A stretch of DNA of 64,000 nt from Eubacterium limosum (GTDB lineage Bacteria; Bacillota; Clostridia; Eubacteriales; Eubacteriaceae): NCBI RefSeq assembly GCF_000807675.2, contig NZ_CP019962.1, forward strand, positions 992,001 to 1,056,000. The letters run 5' to 3'. Both the position numbers and the translations under genes were made by a program. A model generated the notes under the pieces. That model searched no databases. It was not told where the DNA came from and saw only the letters and a list, made by a program, of their open reading frames with translations. Each line of letters begins with the position of its first letter. Within the stretch, counting starts at the first letter, position 1. Below are positions 50,757-59,557 of this stretch, piece after piece.

Positions 50757-51582
50757 GGGGATCTTAAATAAATACGACCTGCATTTTAACAAGCGTTATG
50801 GACAGAATTTTTTGATTGATGAAAATATCGTGCGAAAAATTGTAGAAGCCGGCAATGTGCATAAAAACGATACCGTATTAGAGGTAGGGCCGGGGATTGG
50901 AACCATGACTCAGGTGCTGGCTGAAGCTGCCGGAAAAGTCTATTCTGTGGAAATAGACAAGAAATTAATTCCCGTTTTAGCCGAAACCCTGGAGGAGTGC
51001 AGTAATGTTGAGATTATTCAGGGCGATATTTTAAAAACAGATATCCCGGAGCTGCTCAAGACAAATCTGCCGGAAAATCCCTTGAAAATTGTCGCGAACC
51101 TGCCTTACTATGTTACAACGCCCATTATTATGGGCTTTCTGGAATCAGAACTGCCCATTGAACAGATGACTTTTATGATCCAGAAGGAAGTAGGAGAACG
51201 GCTTTGTGCGGAGCCCGGGACAAAAGCTTATGGTTCACTGACCATTGCGGCGCAGTTTTATGCCGAAACAGAAATTAGCTTTTATGTGCCCGCGGCGGTG
51301 TTTATGCCGAGGCCAAAGGTTGATTCCATCGTTGTTACGCTTAAAAAAAGAATAGAACCGGCAATCCATGTATCTGATAAAAAGCTTTTTTTCCAGATCG
51401 TAAAGGCTTCGTTTTTGAACCGCAGAAAAACATTGATCAATGGCCTGCAAATGAACACCGATTATTCGAAAGAGCGTCTGTTGGATGCTCTGGAAAAATG
51501 TGGAATAGCTCCGGGTGTACGGGGAGAAACCTTGACAGGCGAAGATTTTGCCCGTCTGGCGAATACTCTGTCAGCAGAATAG
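50725..51582 (+). CDS. rsmA: 16S rRNA dimethyladenosine transferase
   Basis: A 285-residue KsgA-type enzyme dimethylating A1518/A1519 of 16S rRNA. QNFLIDENIV, the SAM loop EVGPGIGTMTQVL, VEIDKKLI, and the catalytic NLPYYVTTPI are present, with a C-terminal helical domain (LNRRKTLINGL). Its coding start lies within the cca 3' end. Confidence 0.95.
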   Translation: MEKLTSPKVIEGILNKYDLHFNKRYGQNFLIDENIVRKIVEAGNVHKNDTVLEVGPGIGTMTQVLAEAAGKVYSVEIDKKLIPVLAETLEECSNVEIIQGDILKTDIPELLKTNLPENPLKIVANLPYYVTTPIIMGFLESELPIEQMTFMIQKEVGERLCAEPGTKAYGSLTIAAQFYAETEISFYVPAAVFMPRPKVDSIVVTLKKRIEPAIHVSDKKLFFQIVKASFLNRRKTLINGLQMNTDYSKERLLDALEKCGIAPGVRGETLTGEDFARLANTLSAE

Positions 51583-51652
51583 ATAAATACCCTCTGTGAA
51601 TAAAATCGATCATTTTGGATATATACTTTAATGATTGAAAGGGGGGCATTTT

Positions 51653-51934
51653 ATGGAAACGAAACCCGCAAGAAAGACACGTCCGTTTTACGTAACACTG
51701 GCTCTGGTAGCCATTATCATGTTTAGTCTTTTTGGTTTCCTGTTCTTTAGAGAGATGGGAAGGCTAAGCAGCCTGACCGGTGTCAGTATGCTGCCTGAAC
51801 AAAAATTGACAATATCAAAAATTGACAAACAGGAACTAAGAGAAAAACAATTGGAAAACCAGTACACACAGACGCTGGTTATTACGACAGATGCAGTGGC
51901 ATCCTATATTATGGATAATAAGGCCGTTAATTGA
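51653..51934 (+). CDS. Small membrane-anchored protein
   Basis: A 93-residue protein with basic N-terminus (METKPARKTR), one membrane segment at residues 13-32 (YVTLALVAIIMFSLFGFLFF) and a polar C-terminal region with a helical stretch (KIDKQELREKQLENQY), probably outside. AAAGGGGGG precedes the ATG. No family recognised. A terminator follows. Confidence 0.7.
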   Translation: METKPARKTRPFYVTLALVAIIMFSLFGFLFFREMGRLSSLTGVSMLPEQKLTISKIDKQELREKQLENQYTQTLVITTDAVASYIMDNKAVN

Positions 51935-51940
51935 TTTTAC

Positions 51941-51970
51941 AAAAGCCCCGGGATTACCTGGGCTTTTTTG
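51941..51970 (+). terminator. Intrinsic terminator
   Basis: AAAAGCCCCGG/CCTGGGCTTTTTT hairpin with a short loop. Confidence 0.85.
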
Positions 51971-51982
51971 ATTGTATGGATC

Positions 51983-52011
51983 TTTACAAAAAATTAGAAA
52001 TGGCGTATACT
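51983..52011 (+). promoter_or_regulatory. Promoter of padR
   Basis: TTTACA (51983-51988), 17 bases, TATACT (52006-52011). Confidence 0.65.
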
Positions 52012-52055
52012 CTTATTAATAAACATAAGACTTAATCCAATAATGGAGGAATTGA

Positions 52056-52442
52056 ATGAAAAGTATTAAAAGAGTGTGTGCCTGTAAAGGCGGAACCCTG
52101 ACCCGTTTTATACAGCCTGTGATCCTGACCATTCTTTCAGAACAGGACGACCATGGCTATAGCATCTTATCAAAACTGGCTGACACTTATCTGTGGAAGG
52201 ATAAAAAACCGGATGCCTCGGGTCTTTACAGAACGCTTAAAAATATGGAACAGCAGGGACTTATCATTTCGCATATCGACATTGCGGACAATGAGAACAT
52301 GGGGAAACGGGTCTTTTCCATAACATCCGCTGGGCTGGAGTGTATGATGCACTGGAAGGAAACATTGGAAGACTATCAGAAGGGCATTGATGAGATTATT
52401 GCGGGAATTGAGGAAGCCGCCGAGAAAAGAGAATTGAACTAA
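52056..52442 (+). CDS. PadR family transcriptional regulator
   Basis: A 128-residue regulator: FIQPVILTILSEQDDHGYSILSKL and the wing ASGLYRTLKNMEQQGLI are PadR/winged-helix signatures, with a C-terminal dimerisation helix (WKETLEDYQKGIDEIIAGIEEAAEK). An unusual CACKGG precedes the first helix and could sense redox or metal. It is convergent with the RACo-like gene, so it is a candidate for controlling the neighbouring one-carbon genes; not shown. Confidence 0.88.
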   Translation: MKSIKRVCACKGGTLTRFIQPVILTILSEQDDHGYSILSKLADTYLWKDKKPDASGLYRTLKNMEQQGLIISHIDIADNENMGKRVFSITSAGLECMMHWKETLEDYQKGIDEIIAGIEEAAEKRELN

Positions 52443-52446
52443 AATA

Positions 52447-52479
52447 AAAAGACGAAGCTAAGCGCGCTTCGTCTTTTTT
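52447..52479. terminator. Bidirectional terminator
   Basis: AAAGACGAAGC/GCTTCGTCTTTTTT stem between padR and the convergent RACo-like gene. Confidence 0.9.
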
Positions 52480-52489
52480 GTATTTAGGA

Positions 52490-54271
52490 TTAAATCATCA
52501 CATTATCCCCGAACATGGTATTCATCATATAGGTTTCGACAAATTTGGGGTCAGTTGCCAGCTCGATATGGGTAGTGATGCGTGGAATAGCATTACAGAT
52601 ACCGGCCTCTTCCTTTGACAGCAAATACAGCTGTGCCCCAGTGCCTGCCCCGTTGCCGATGGAGCGTACAGGAACACCTTCAATCTTTGGAAGTAATCCA
52701 ATAAATTGTGCATTGTGAACGTCGATGTAGTTTCCGAAAGCGCCGGCAATGACAATTTCTTCAAGATCACTGCCTTTGATGCCGTAATTTTCAGAGAGCA
52801 GGCAGCAGCCCGTGTAAATAGCAGCCTTTGCAAGCTGGACAGCGCGGACGTCTTTTTGTGTGATAATGATGTCTTTACCCTCAGGATTTTCACCGGCGGT
52901 TACAATTTTAAAATACCGCTGATTGTTTTCATCTACGCCAAAACGATTTTTCATGGGATGGGCATCTAAAGCATCGCCCTTAATGAAGTTGCCCCGTTTG
53001 GCGATGAGTCCCTCACGAAACAGCATGGCAATAGCATCAACAATACCAGAGCCGCAGAAGCCTTGGGGAGCTGTTTTGCCGATGACGGAATAGGTGATTT
53101 TTCCATTTTCACAGCCAACCTTTTCAATAGCTCCGGTGGTACCGCGCATTCCCATGGTCAAACCTGCGCCTTCCAAGGCGGGTCCGCATGCGGTGGAAGC
53201 GACATAGTACTTATCACAGTTTCCGACGGCGATCTCGCCATTTGTACCGAGGTCAATCATTAGCCGCATTTTTTTATCGCGTGGCAGGCCCAAAAGAACT
53301 GCTGTGGTATCTGCCCCTACGAAACCACCGAGCAGTGGCATAAAGGTAACCGTACCCTTAGGGTTAATCGGAAGCGGTGTGTCCATACCCTTGAGCGATA
53401 TGGCATCCTTGCAGAATCCGAGGAATGGTGCCAGGCCAAGATGCTTTGGATTGAGTTCCAGAAACAAGTGAGCCATGGTGCTGTTTCCACAATAAACAGT
53501 CTGATATATATCCTTCGTGTCGATAGATGCTTTTTTACATACCTGAGTGATAATCTCAGCCAGAGTTTCCATGATGGCTTCGTAGATTTTATGTAGGCTT
53601 TCCGGCCCTTCGCCAGCATAGTCAATGCGGCTGATAACATCTCCCCCAAAAGCAATCTGCTTATTTAGCATGGAATGCTGGTTTAGCAGGCATCCGCTTG
53701 TTATATCATAGAGATATCCGACAACAGAGGTGGTGCCAATGTCAAAGGCAATGCCATAAATGGGTTTTTCCTTTTCATTAGAAGGGATAAAATCGATAAT
53801 CCTGTTGCCAGAGACGATGACATGCAGCCTTTCATAACCTTCCAGAAAGTAAACCTCTGAAAAATGCTTTAAAACAGAATAGTCCGGTGTGTCAATGGTT
53901 TGCGGTATGAGCTTGCGCAGGACGTCCAGATCATAAGTACACATAGGCGTAACAAGATCGGTATAGTTTAATGAGTAGCATTTTACGATAGGATCAAAAG
54001 GCAGGTCGCTGTTGGATGAGGTTTCAAGGATTTGGCTGGCAGCCTGTTCACGAGAAGCATAAATCTCCATTCCATCAGAAACAGAATACTGGCATGCTAG
54101 GACCTCTTTCATTTCTCCGTTTTCCTTAACGTTGACCAAACATTTTTTACAGCGTCCCTTTCCGCCGCATACAAGGTTTAAAGGCAGGCCAATGGAAGCA
54201 CAGACATCAGAAACCAAACTTTCCTGAGACACATCTATTTCTTCCTCAAGTAATGGGAACAATACGCGCAT
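52490..54271 (-). CDS. Corrinoid activation protein, RACo-like ASKHA ATPase
   Basis: A 593-residue protein. Residues 1-85 form a [2Fe-2S] ferredoxin-like domain (CGGKGRCKKC and a later Cys in LACQYS). Residues 170-593 form an ASKHA ATPase domain with AFDIGTTSVVGYL, DLGTNGEIAVG and IAGAFGNYID. This is the layout of RACo, which uses ATP hydrolysis to return inactive Co(II) corrinoid to Co(I), and of its E. limosum relatives. It lies divergent from a methyltetrahydrofolate:corrinoid methyltransferase gene, whose corrinoid partner is its likely client. Confidence 0.92.
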   Translation of the reverse strand: MRVLFPLLEEEIDVSQESLVSDVCASIGLPLNLVCGGKGRCKKCLVNVKENGEMKEVLACQYSVSDGMEIYASREQAASQILETSSNSDLPFDPIVKCYSLNYTDLVTPMCTYDLDVLRKLIPQTIDTPDYSVLKHFSEVYFLEGYERLHVIVSGNRIIDFIPSNEKEKPIYGIAFDIGTTSVVGYLYDITSGCLLNQHSMLNKQIAFGGDVISRIDYAGEGPESLHKIYEAIMETLAEIITQVCKKASIDTKDIYQTVYCGNSTMAHLFLELNPKHLGLAPFLGFCKDAISLKGMDTPLPINPKGTVTFMPLLGGFVGADTTAVLLGLPRDKKMRLMIDLGTNGEIAVGNCDKYYVASTACGPALEGAGLTMGMRGTTGAIEKVGCENGKITYSVIGKTAPQGFCGSGIVDAIAMLFREGLIAKRGNFIKGDALDAHPMKNRFGVDENNQRYFKIVTAGENPEGKDIIITQKDVRAVQLAKAAIYTGCCLLSENYGIKGSDLEEIVIAGAFGNYIDVHNAQFIGLLPKIEGVPVRSIGNGAGTGAQLYLLSKEEAGICNAIPRITTHIELATDPKFVETYMMNTMFGDNVMI

Positions 54272-54302
54272 GATAAATCTCCTTTATTAATATTGAAAAT
54301 TA

Positions 54303-54317
54303 TGTATATACAGGTAA
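54303..54317. promoter_or_regulatory. TGTATATACAGGTAA operator, RACo side
   Basis: Palindrome TGTATATACA followed by GGTAA, 22 bases downstream of the -10 of the minus-strand RACo promoter. The identical 15-mer occurs at 54495. Confidence 0.6.
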
Positions 54318-54338
54318 ACATCATCTTTAATCGTTTTA

Positions 54339-54367
54339 ATTATACGCTTTCATAGCTGATTTTACAA
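54339..54367 (-). promoter_or_regulatory. Promoter of the RACo-like gene
   Basis: Minus strand TTGTAA (54362-54367), 17 bases, TATAAT (54339-54344). Confidence 0.75.
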
Positions 54368-54449
54368 TACAGATTCCTTAAATTTGCAATAAGAAAAATC
54401 AGGGGTTCAGGAAGAAAGGGTAAAATTTTAAACAATTTGTGAAAAAATA

Positions 54450-54478
54450 TTGACAACGGTTTCTGAACGTGGTACCCT
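54450..54478 (+). promoter_or_regulatory. Promoter of the methyltransferase gene
   Basis: TTGACA (54450-54455), 17 bases, TACCCT (54473-54478). The run ACGTGGTA overlapping the -10 is also found at the 55609 promoter. Confidence 0.65.
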
Positions 54479-54494
54479 ATGTATATGATATATC

Positions 54495-54509
54495 TGTATA
54501 TACAGGTAA
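54495..54509. promoter_or_regulatory. TGTATATACAGGTAA operator, methyltransferase side
   Basis: Same 15-mer as at 54303; starts 16 bases after the -10, i.e. over the early transcript, followed by a related TTGTATGTACA. Confidence 0.6.
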
Positions 54510-54569
54510 GACTTGTATGTACATTTATTTGAGTAGCGGCGAAGTAAACGCTGTCAGAGGAGGATTATG

Positions 54570-55385
54570 ATGATTATTATTGGAGAAAAACTGAACGGTG
54601 CGATTCCAGTGGTTAAAAAAGCCATTGAAGAAAAAGACGAAGCATTCATTAGAGACAGAGCAATTGCTCAGGCAGAAGCTGGTGCTACCTACATCGACGT
54701 ATGTGCTGGTACAGCTCCTGAAATTGAACTGGAATCCTTAAAATGGATGATGGACATTGTGCAGGAAGCCGTTGAAACACCACTGTGTATCGACAGCCCG
54801 GACCCTGAAATTTTAAAAGCTGTTTTCCCATTATGTAAAAAACCAGGTCTGGTAAACTCTGTTTCCGGCGAAGGTAACAAAATGGATGTTCTCTTACCAT
54901 TGTTTGACGATGCAGATCCAACATGGGAACTGGTTGCTATGACTTGTGATAATGCCGGTATTCCAAACACCGTTGAAAAAAAAGTTGAGTTAACAAAAAT
55001 GATGGTTGAAGAAGCTAAAAAGCATAATCTGACACCAAACAGAATTCACATTGACCCATGTGTAATGGCTTTATCAACAGAAAACCATTCTTTCTTAAAC
55101 TTCAAAGCAGAAATCGAAGGAATCAGAGAAATTTATCCTGACATTCATATTACCTCAGGCTTAAGTAACATTTCTTTCGGCTTACCAGCCAGAAAATTAA
55201 TGAATCAGAATTTTATGACCTTATCTATGTTCGTAGGTATGGACTCCGCTGTTATGGATCCGACAAGCCGCGACATGATGGGCGCAATTTTCGCAACAGA
55301 CGCTTTATTAGGAAATGACCGACTTTGCAGAAAATACAGCAAGGCTTTCAGACAGGGCAAGATTGGACCAGTTCAGGCGAAATAA
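54570..55385 (+). CDS. Methyltetrahydrofolate:corrinoid methyltransferase (AcsE/MtqA-like)
   Basis: A 271-residue pterin-binding TIM barrel. ATG 54570 (MIIIGEKLNG) is seven bases after AGGAGG and matches the AcsE N-terminus; ATG 54567 is too close. IDVCAGTAPEIE, CIDSPDPE, NSVSGEGNK and HITSGLSNISFGLP are the pterin-binding motifs. It moves a methyl group between methyl-THF and a corrinoid protein. Position between the RACo-like gene and fhs suits the acetyl-CoA pathway (AcsE); relatives in E. limosum (MtqA) work in the reverse direction for methylamine-type substrates, and sequence reading alone cannot separate the two. Confidence 0.9.
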   Translation: MIIIGEKLNGAIPVVKKAIEEKDEAFIRDRAIAQAEAGATYIDVCAGTAPEIELESLKWMMDIVQEAVETPLCIDSPDPEILKAVFPLCKKPGLVNSVSGEGNKMDVLLPLFDDADPTWELVAMTCDNAGIPNTVEKKVELTKMMVEEAKKHNLTPNRIHIDPCVMALSTENHSFLNFKAEIEGIREIYPDIHITSGLSNISFGLPARKLMNQNFMTLSMFVGMDSAVMDPTSRDMMGAIFATDALLGNDRLCRKYSKAFRQGKIGPVQAK

Positions 55386-55456
55386 TCTTTAACCCATCCT
55401 ACTTTTAATTGTGCTAATACTTGATGAATTTTAAGTATATAACATTTCTTAGTTAA

Positions 55457-55510
55457 GAGAGACAACATTGGCGGGCTGTGATTTGTCGATTTGTCTCTTT
55501 TAATTTTTTT
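55457..55510 (+). terminator. Terminator after the methyltransferase gene
   Basis: AGAGAGACAA pairs with TTGTCTCTTT across a long loop, then T-rich sequence. Confidence 0.65.
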
Positions 55511-55608
55511 CATTCAAAATCGTTTTCATGAAAATTTTACGATAAGTTTGTTTGATATTTATCTATCAATCTGATGGCAGTTTATTTTAAAATATTGCTA
55601 TAAAAGCA

Positions 55609-55637
55609 TTGACAAGCCTTTTTTTACGTGGTATGAT
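55609..55637 (+). promoter_or_regulatory. Distal promoter upstream of fhs
   Basis: TTGACA, 17 bases, TATGAT (55632-55637), 450 bases before fhs. Between it and fhs (about 55644-56000) no open frame is found; the first 170 bases contain short hairpins and end in T7 at 55811-55817, so this could make a small RNA or a long leader. Confidence 0.7.
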
Positions 55638-55826
55638 TTAACCATAAGCAAGAAGTGGCATATTATATATAATAGTACCCAGACATAATCGGCGGGCAGA
55701 TTGTAAACGTCAAGTCTTTATACTAAGGGAAATGGTGAGAGGCTCTGACGGGAATGTGAATATGGAAATGAGATTAAGTGTATCTAAAAATATGGTTAGT
55801 CGAAGAGTTCTTTTTTTAGCCAAATC

Positions 55827-55942
55827 TGTATATACAACTATTTACATATAAATACATGAATATACAATGTAAAACTTTGTGTAAATATATGAAAATAAAC
55901 GTATTTCGTGACAAGTTTGTATATATAAGCATATACAGGTAA
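55827..55942. promoter_or_regulatory. TGTATATACA-type sites upstream of fhs
   Basis: TGTATATACA at 55827-55836 and ATATACAGGTAA at 55931-55942, with related AATATACAA and CATATAAATACATG sequences between and after. They match the sites at 54303 and 54495. Confidence 0.5.
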
Positions 55943-56008
55943 TACAGGAATATACAAGTGTAAACGCTAAACAGCCTTAAAAAAAACAAAATTTATCTTA
56001 CTTTGTAT

Positions 56009-56037
56009 TTGATTTTTTTCGTAAAATGCTTTAGAAT
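56009..56037 (+). promoter_or_regulatory. Proximal promoter of the fhs operon
   Basis: TTGATT (56009-56014), 17 bases, TAGAAT (56032-56037), 50 bases before the fhs start. Confidence 0.6.
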
Positions 56038-56086
56038 ATGAAGTAAGAAATGTTAAAAATTTATCAAAGTATTGGAGGATTTAAAA

Positions 56087-57766
56087 ATGGGTTTCAAATC
56101 AGACATCGAAATTGCACAGGAAGCTAAACCACAAGACATTCGTGAGATTGCTGCCAAGTTGGGTTTAACAGAGGATGACTTAGAATTATATGGTAAATAT
56201 AAAGCTAAAGTCGATTATAATTTGTTAAAACGGGAAACCGGAAAAAAAGCAAGATTAATCTTAACAACTGCAATTAATCCGACTCCTGCCGGTGAAGGAA
56301 AAACGACAACAACCATTGGTGTTGCAGACGCGCTTTCTAAATTGGGCAAAAACACACTCGTTGCTTTAAGAGAACCTTCTTTAGGACCAGTTTTTGGTGT
56401 TAAAGGCGGCGCTGCTGGCGGCGGTTATGCTCAGGTTGTTCCGATGGAAGACATTAACCTGCATTTTACAGGCGATTTCCATGCGATTGGTGCAGCAAAC
56501 AACCTTTTAGCTGCAATGCTTGATAATCACATTCATCAGGGAAATGAATTAAACATTGATCCTAAGAGAATTACCTGGAGACGTTGCGTCGACATGAATG
56601 ACCGTCAGTTACGTAACATCATCGATGGTCTTGGTAAAAAAGGTGATGGTGCTGTCCGTCAGGATGGTTTTGACATTACTGTTGCTTCTGAAATTATGGC
56701 AGCCTTCTGTCTGGCAAGTGACATTGTTGATCTGAAAGATAGAATGGGCCGTATCATTGTCGGTTATACTTACGATGATGAACCGGTTACCGCTGGCCAG
56801 TTAAAAGCTAACGGTGCAATGGCTGCTTTATTAAAAGATGCTTTGAAACCAAATTTGGTACAGACACTGGAAGGAACGCCTTCTTTTGTACATGGTGGAC
56901 CATTCGCAAACATTGCTCATGGATGTAACTCTGTAATCGCTACAAAGATGGCAATGCATTTTGCTTCGGATTATGTAGTCACAGAAGCAGGTTTTGGTGC
57001 AGACTTAGGCGCAGAAAAATTCCTGGACATCAAATGCCGTATGGCTGGTTTGAAACCAGACGCTGTTATTATCGTAGCAACTGTAAGAGCACTGAAATAC
57101 AACGGCGGTGTTCCAAAAGACGAATTAAATAACGAAAACTTGGAAGCTTTGGAAGCTGGTCTTCCAAACTTATTGAAGCATGTTGAAAATATTACTCAGG
57201 TTTACAAATTACCTGCAGTTGTTGCGATCAACCGCTTCCCATTAGATACTGAAGCAGAATTAAAATTAGTAGAAGACAAATGTAGAGAGCTTGGCGTTAA
57301 CGTTGCTCTGTCCGAAGTATGGGCAAAAGGCGGCGAAGGCGGCATCGCAGTTGCCAATGAAGTTATCCGCCTCTGCGAAGAAGGTGAAAATAGCTTCCAG
57401 TTCTCTTATGAAGATGACATGAGCATCAAAGATAAGATCAACGCCATTGCAACTAAGATCTACGGTGCTGATGGTGTGGATTATACGCCGGAAGCGGATG
57501 CTGAAATTGCAAAATTAACAAAATTGGGCTTTGATAAAGTTCCGGTATGTATGGCTAAGACACAGTACTCCTTAACCGATGACCAGACTAAACTGGGCCG
57601 TCCGACTGGCTTCAGAATCACCGTTCGTCAGGCAAGCATCTCCGCAGGTGCAGGGTTCATCGTATGCTTAACCGGTGAAATTATGAAAATGCCTGGTTTA
57701 CCAAAAGAACCGGCAGCGGAACGTATTGATGTTGATGAAAACGGCGTAATCTCCGGCTTATTCTAG
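56087..57766 (+). CDS. fhs: Formate-tetrahydrofolate ligase
   Basis: A 559-residue enzyme making 10-formyl-THF from formate and ATP, the first THF step of the Wood-Ljungdahl methyl branch. The P-loop [13 protein letters not shown], the [18 protein letters not shown] strand and HFTGDFHAI are diagnostic. ATG 56087 is preceded by TTGGAGGA. Codon use is strongly shifted to TTA, AAA and GAA compared with genes before 52 kb, a sign of high expression. First gene of the operon. Confidence 0.97.
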   Translation: MGFKSDIEIAQEAKPQDIREIAAKLGLTEDDLELYGKYKAKVDYNLLKRETGKKARLILTTAINPTPAGEGKTTTTIGVADALSKLGKNTLVALREPSLGPVFGVKGGAAGGGYAQVVPMEDINLHFTGDFHAIGAANNLLAAMLDNHIHQGNELNIDPKRITWRRCVDMNDRQLRNIIDGLGKKGDGAVRQDGFDITVASEIMAAFCLASDIVDLKDRMGRIIVGYTYDDEPVTAGQLKANGAMAALLKDALKPNLVQTLEGTPSFVHGGPFANIAHGCNSVIATKMAMHFASDYVVTEAGFGADLGAEKFLDIKCRMAGLKPDAVIIVATVRALKYNGGVPKDELNNENLEALEAGLPNLLKHVENITQVYKLPAVVAINRFPLDTEAELKLVEDKCRELGVNVALSEVWAKGGEGGIAVANEVIRLCEEGENSFQFSYEDDMSIKDKINAIATKIYGADGVDYTPEADAEIAKLTKLGFDKVPVCMAKTQYSLTDDQTKLGRPTGFRITVRQASISAGAGFIVCLTGEIMKMPGLPKEPAAERIDVDENGVISGLF

Positions 57767-57798
57767 GAAACCGAAATACAAAATTAAATAACAAATTT

Positions 57799-57848
57799 GA
57801 CTGCTTTTGCTATATCGGCAGTCTGGGGGAGGGGTTCGACTCCTCCCC
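57799..57848 (+). other. Tandem hairpins between fhs and fchA, one T-arm-like
   Basis: GACTGC/GCAGTC (57799-57823) is followed by GGGGAGG-GGTTCGACT-CCTCCCC (57826-57848). The second loop carries the GTTCGA-type sequence of a tRNA T arm, but no acceptor or anticodon arms can be placed. It has no T run; mRNA processing or stability is more likely than termination. Confidence 0.6.
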
Positions 57849-57924
57849 ATTCGCATTTTCAGACAAAATTATTCATGAAAAATGTGAACCTTAATGAAGA
57901 ACATAAATTTTGAGAGGAAACACT

Positions 57925-58554
57925 ATGGGAATCGCAGACAAAAAATGTACAGAATTTGTCGAAGTACTTTACAGTAAAAGTGCTGTTCCTGGCGGTGGCG
58001 GTGCAGCGGCACTGGTAGGCGCCATTGGTACAGCATTGGCAGGAATGGTCGGCAATCTGACAACCGGTAAGAAAAAATACGCTGAATATGAAGAAGATAT
58101 CCAGAGAATTCTTGGCGAAGCTCAGGCATTACAGGATCAGCTGATGGCGATGATTGATCAGGATGCCGAAAATTTCGCGCCTCTGGCCAAGGCTTACAGC
58201 CTTCCAACAGAAACGGAAGAGCAGAAGGCATATAAGGCAGAAGTAATGGAAGAATGTACAAAGGTAGCCTGCGGCGTACCCATTGAGATTGTTCGTGTAT
58301 GCTATAAAAGCATCAAGCTTCACGAAGAACTTGTTCATAAGGGGTCCGCTTTGGCTATTTCTGACGTTGGCGTTGGGGTACAATGCCTGCGCGCAGCAAT
58401 GATCAGCGGCTGGCTTAATGTTTTAATCAACATTAAGACCATGAAGGACAGAGACTATGTGGCTTCTGTTGAAAATGAGCTGAAGCCTATGCTGGAAGAT
58501 GGTATTGCAATTTGTGACACTGTTTATGCCGAAGTGGAAAAACAGTTGTCTTAA
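57925..58554 (+). CDS. fchA: Methenyltetrahydrofolate cyclohydrolase
   Basis: A 209-residue FTCD_C-type cyclodeaminase/cyclohydrolase (MGIADKKCTEFVEVL, AVPGGGGAAALVGAIG, KGSALAISDVGVGVQCL). It converts 10-formyl-THF to methenyl-THF. ATG 57925 follows GAGAGGAAA. Redundant with the cyclohydrolase activity of FolD, as in other acetogens. Confidence 0.95.
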   Translation: MGIADKKCTEFVEVLYSKSAVPGGGGAAALVGAIGTALAGMVGNLTTGKKKYAEYEEDIQRILGEAQALQDQLMAMIDQDAENFAPLAKAYSLPTETEEQKAYKAEVMEECTKVACGVPIEIVRVCYKSIKLHEELVHKGSALAISDVGVGVQCLRAAMISGWLNVLINIKTMKDRDYVASVENELKPMLEDGIAICDTVYAEVEKQLS

Positions 58555-58589
58555 AACTTAAATTCAAAAAATAAATTCAGGAGAAAATT

Positions 58590-59492
58590 ATGGCAGCAAA
58601 ATTATTAAGTGGTAAAGAAGTAAGTGAGTCCATGTTAGCAAAGGTTCTGGAGGATGCAAAATCCCTGATTGCGGGAGGCGTTCAGCCTAAATTGGCAATT
58701 ATGCGTGTTGGCGCAGATCCGGGGTCTATCTCTTATGAAAAAAGTATTATTACCAGAATGGGCAAATCAAGCATTGAAGTGGAATCTGTAGAATTCCCTG
58801 AAGATGTAACACAGGCTGATTTTGTAGCAAAATTAAAAACGCTTAATGATGATAAAAACATCCATGCAGTTTTAATTTTTAAACCGCTTCCAGAACAGCT
58901 GGATGAAGAAGAAATCAAATATATCTTAAGCCCGGAAAAAGACCCGGATGCTCTAAACCCAACAAACCTTGGTAAATTGATGATTGCGGATGAAAGAGGT
59001 TTCTTCCCATGTACAGCAGAAGGTGTTATGGAACTGCTGAAGCACTATGAAATTGATGTTAAGGGCAAAGATGTTGTCATTATCAACAACTCAAACGTTC
59101 TTGGAAAACCGCTGGCAATTATGCTGACCAATGAATTCGCAACAGTGACCATGTGTCATGTGTTCACAAAAGACACACCGTCTTATACAAAAAAAGCAGA
59201 TATTGTTGTTACAGCTGCTGGTATCTATGGCCTGGTTAAACCGGATATGTTAAGCGAAAACTGTATTCTCGTTGACGTTGCAATGTCTCAGATGAAAGAT
59301 GAAAACGGCGAATTCGTATTAAACGAAGAAGGCAAAAAGATCCGTACGGGTGATGCCCACGTTGACTGCCTGGATAAGGTTGCGATGATCACCTCTGCTA
59401 CACCTGGCTGCGGCGGCGGAACTGGCCCGATCACCACCGCTCTTCTGGCACAGCATGTTATCAAAGCCTGCAAACAGCAGAATAATTTATAG
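58590..59492 (+). CDS. folD: Methylenetetrahydrofolate dehydrogenase/cyclohydrolase
   Basis: A 300-residue FolD. Residues 1-120 hold the catalytic Lys (SYEKSIITRMGK); 150-290 form the Rossmann domain (INNSNVLGKPLAIML, where the usual SxxVGxP is NSNVLGKP). It reduces methenyl- to methylene-THF. Whether NAD or NADP is used cannot be read. GGAGAAAAT before the ATG. Confidence 0.95.
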   Translation: MAAKLLSGKEVSESMLAKVLEDAKSLIAGGVQPKLAIMRVGADPGSISYEKSIITRMGKSSIEVESVEFPEDVTQADFVAKLKTLNDDKNIHAVLIFKPLPEQLDEEEIKYILSPEKDPDALNPTNLGKLMIADERGFFPCTAEGVMELLKHYEIDVKGKDVVIINNSNVLGKPLAIMLTNEFATVTMCHVFTKDTPSYTKKADIVVTAAGIYGLVKPDMLSENCILVDVAMSQMKDENGEFVLNEEGKKIRTGDAHVDCLDKVAMITSATPGCGGGTGPITTALLAQHVIKACKQQNNL

Positions 59493-59505
59493 GAATGGGA
59501 ATTAA

Positions 59506-59529
59506 GCCCGGGAGAGTCTCTCCCCGGGC
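59506..59529 (+). other. GC-rich hairpin between folD and metV
   Basis: GCCCGGG-AGAG/CTC-CCCGGGC stem without a T run, inside the operon. Likely an mRNA stability or processing element. Confidence 0.6.
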
Positions 59530-59557
59530 GGATTAAATATAGACGGAGGAAGTAAAA

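Noticed and set aside
55640-55820. Cobalamin or THF riboswitch upstream of fhs
   Set aside because: Conserved cores such as the B12 box were looked for and not found.
57826-57848. tRNA gene or tmRNA end
   Set aside because: Only a T-arm-like hairpin is found; no acceptor, D or anticodon arms and no CCA-compatible end can be paired.
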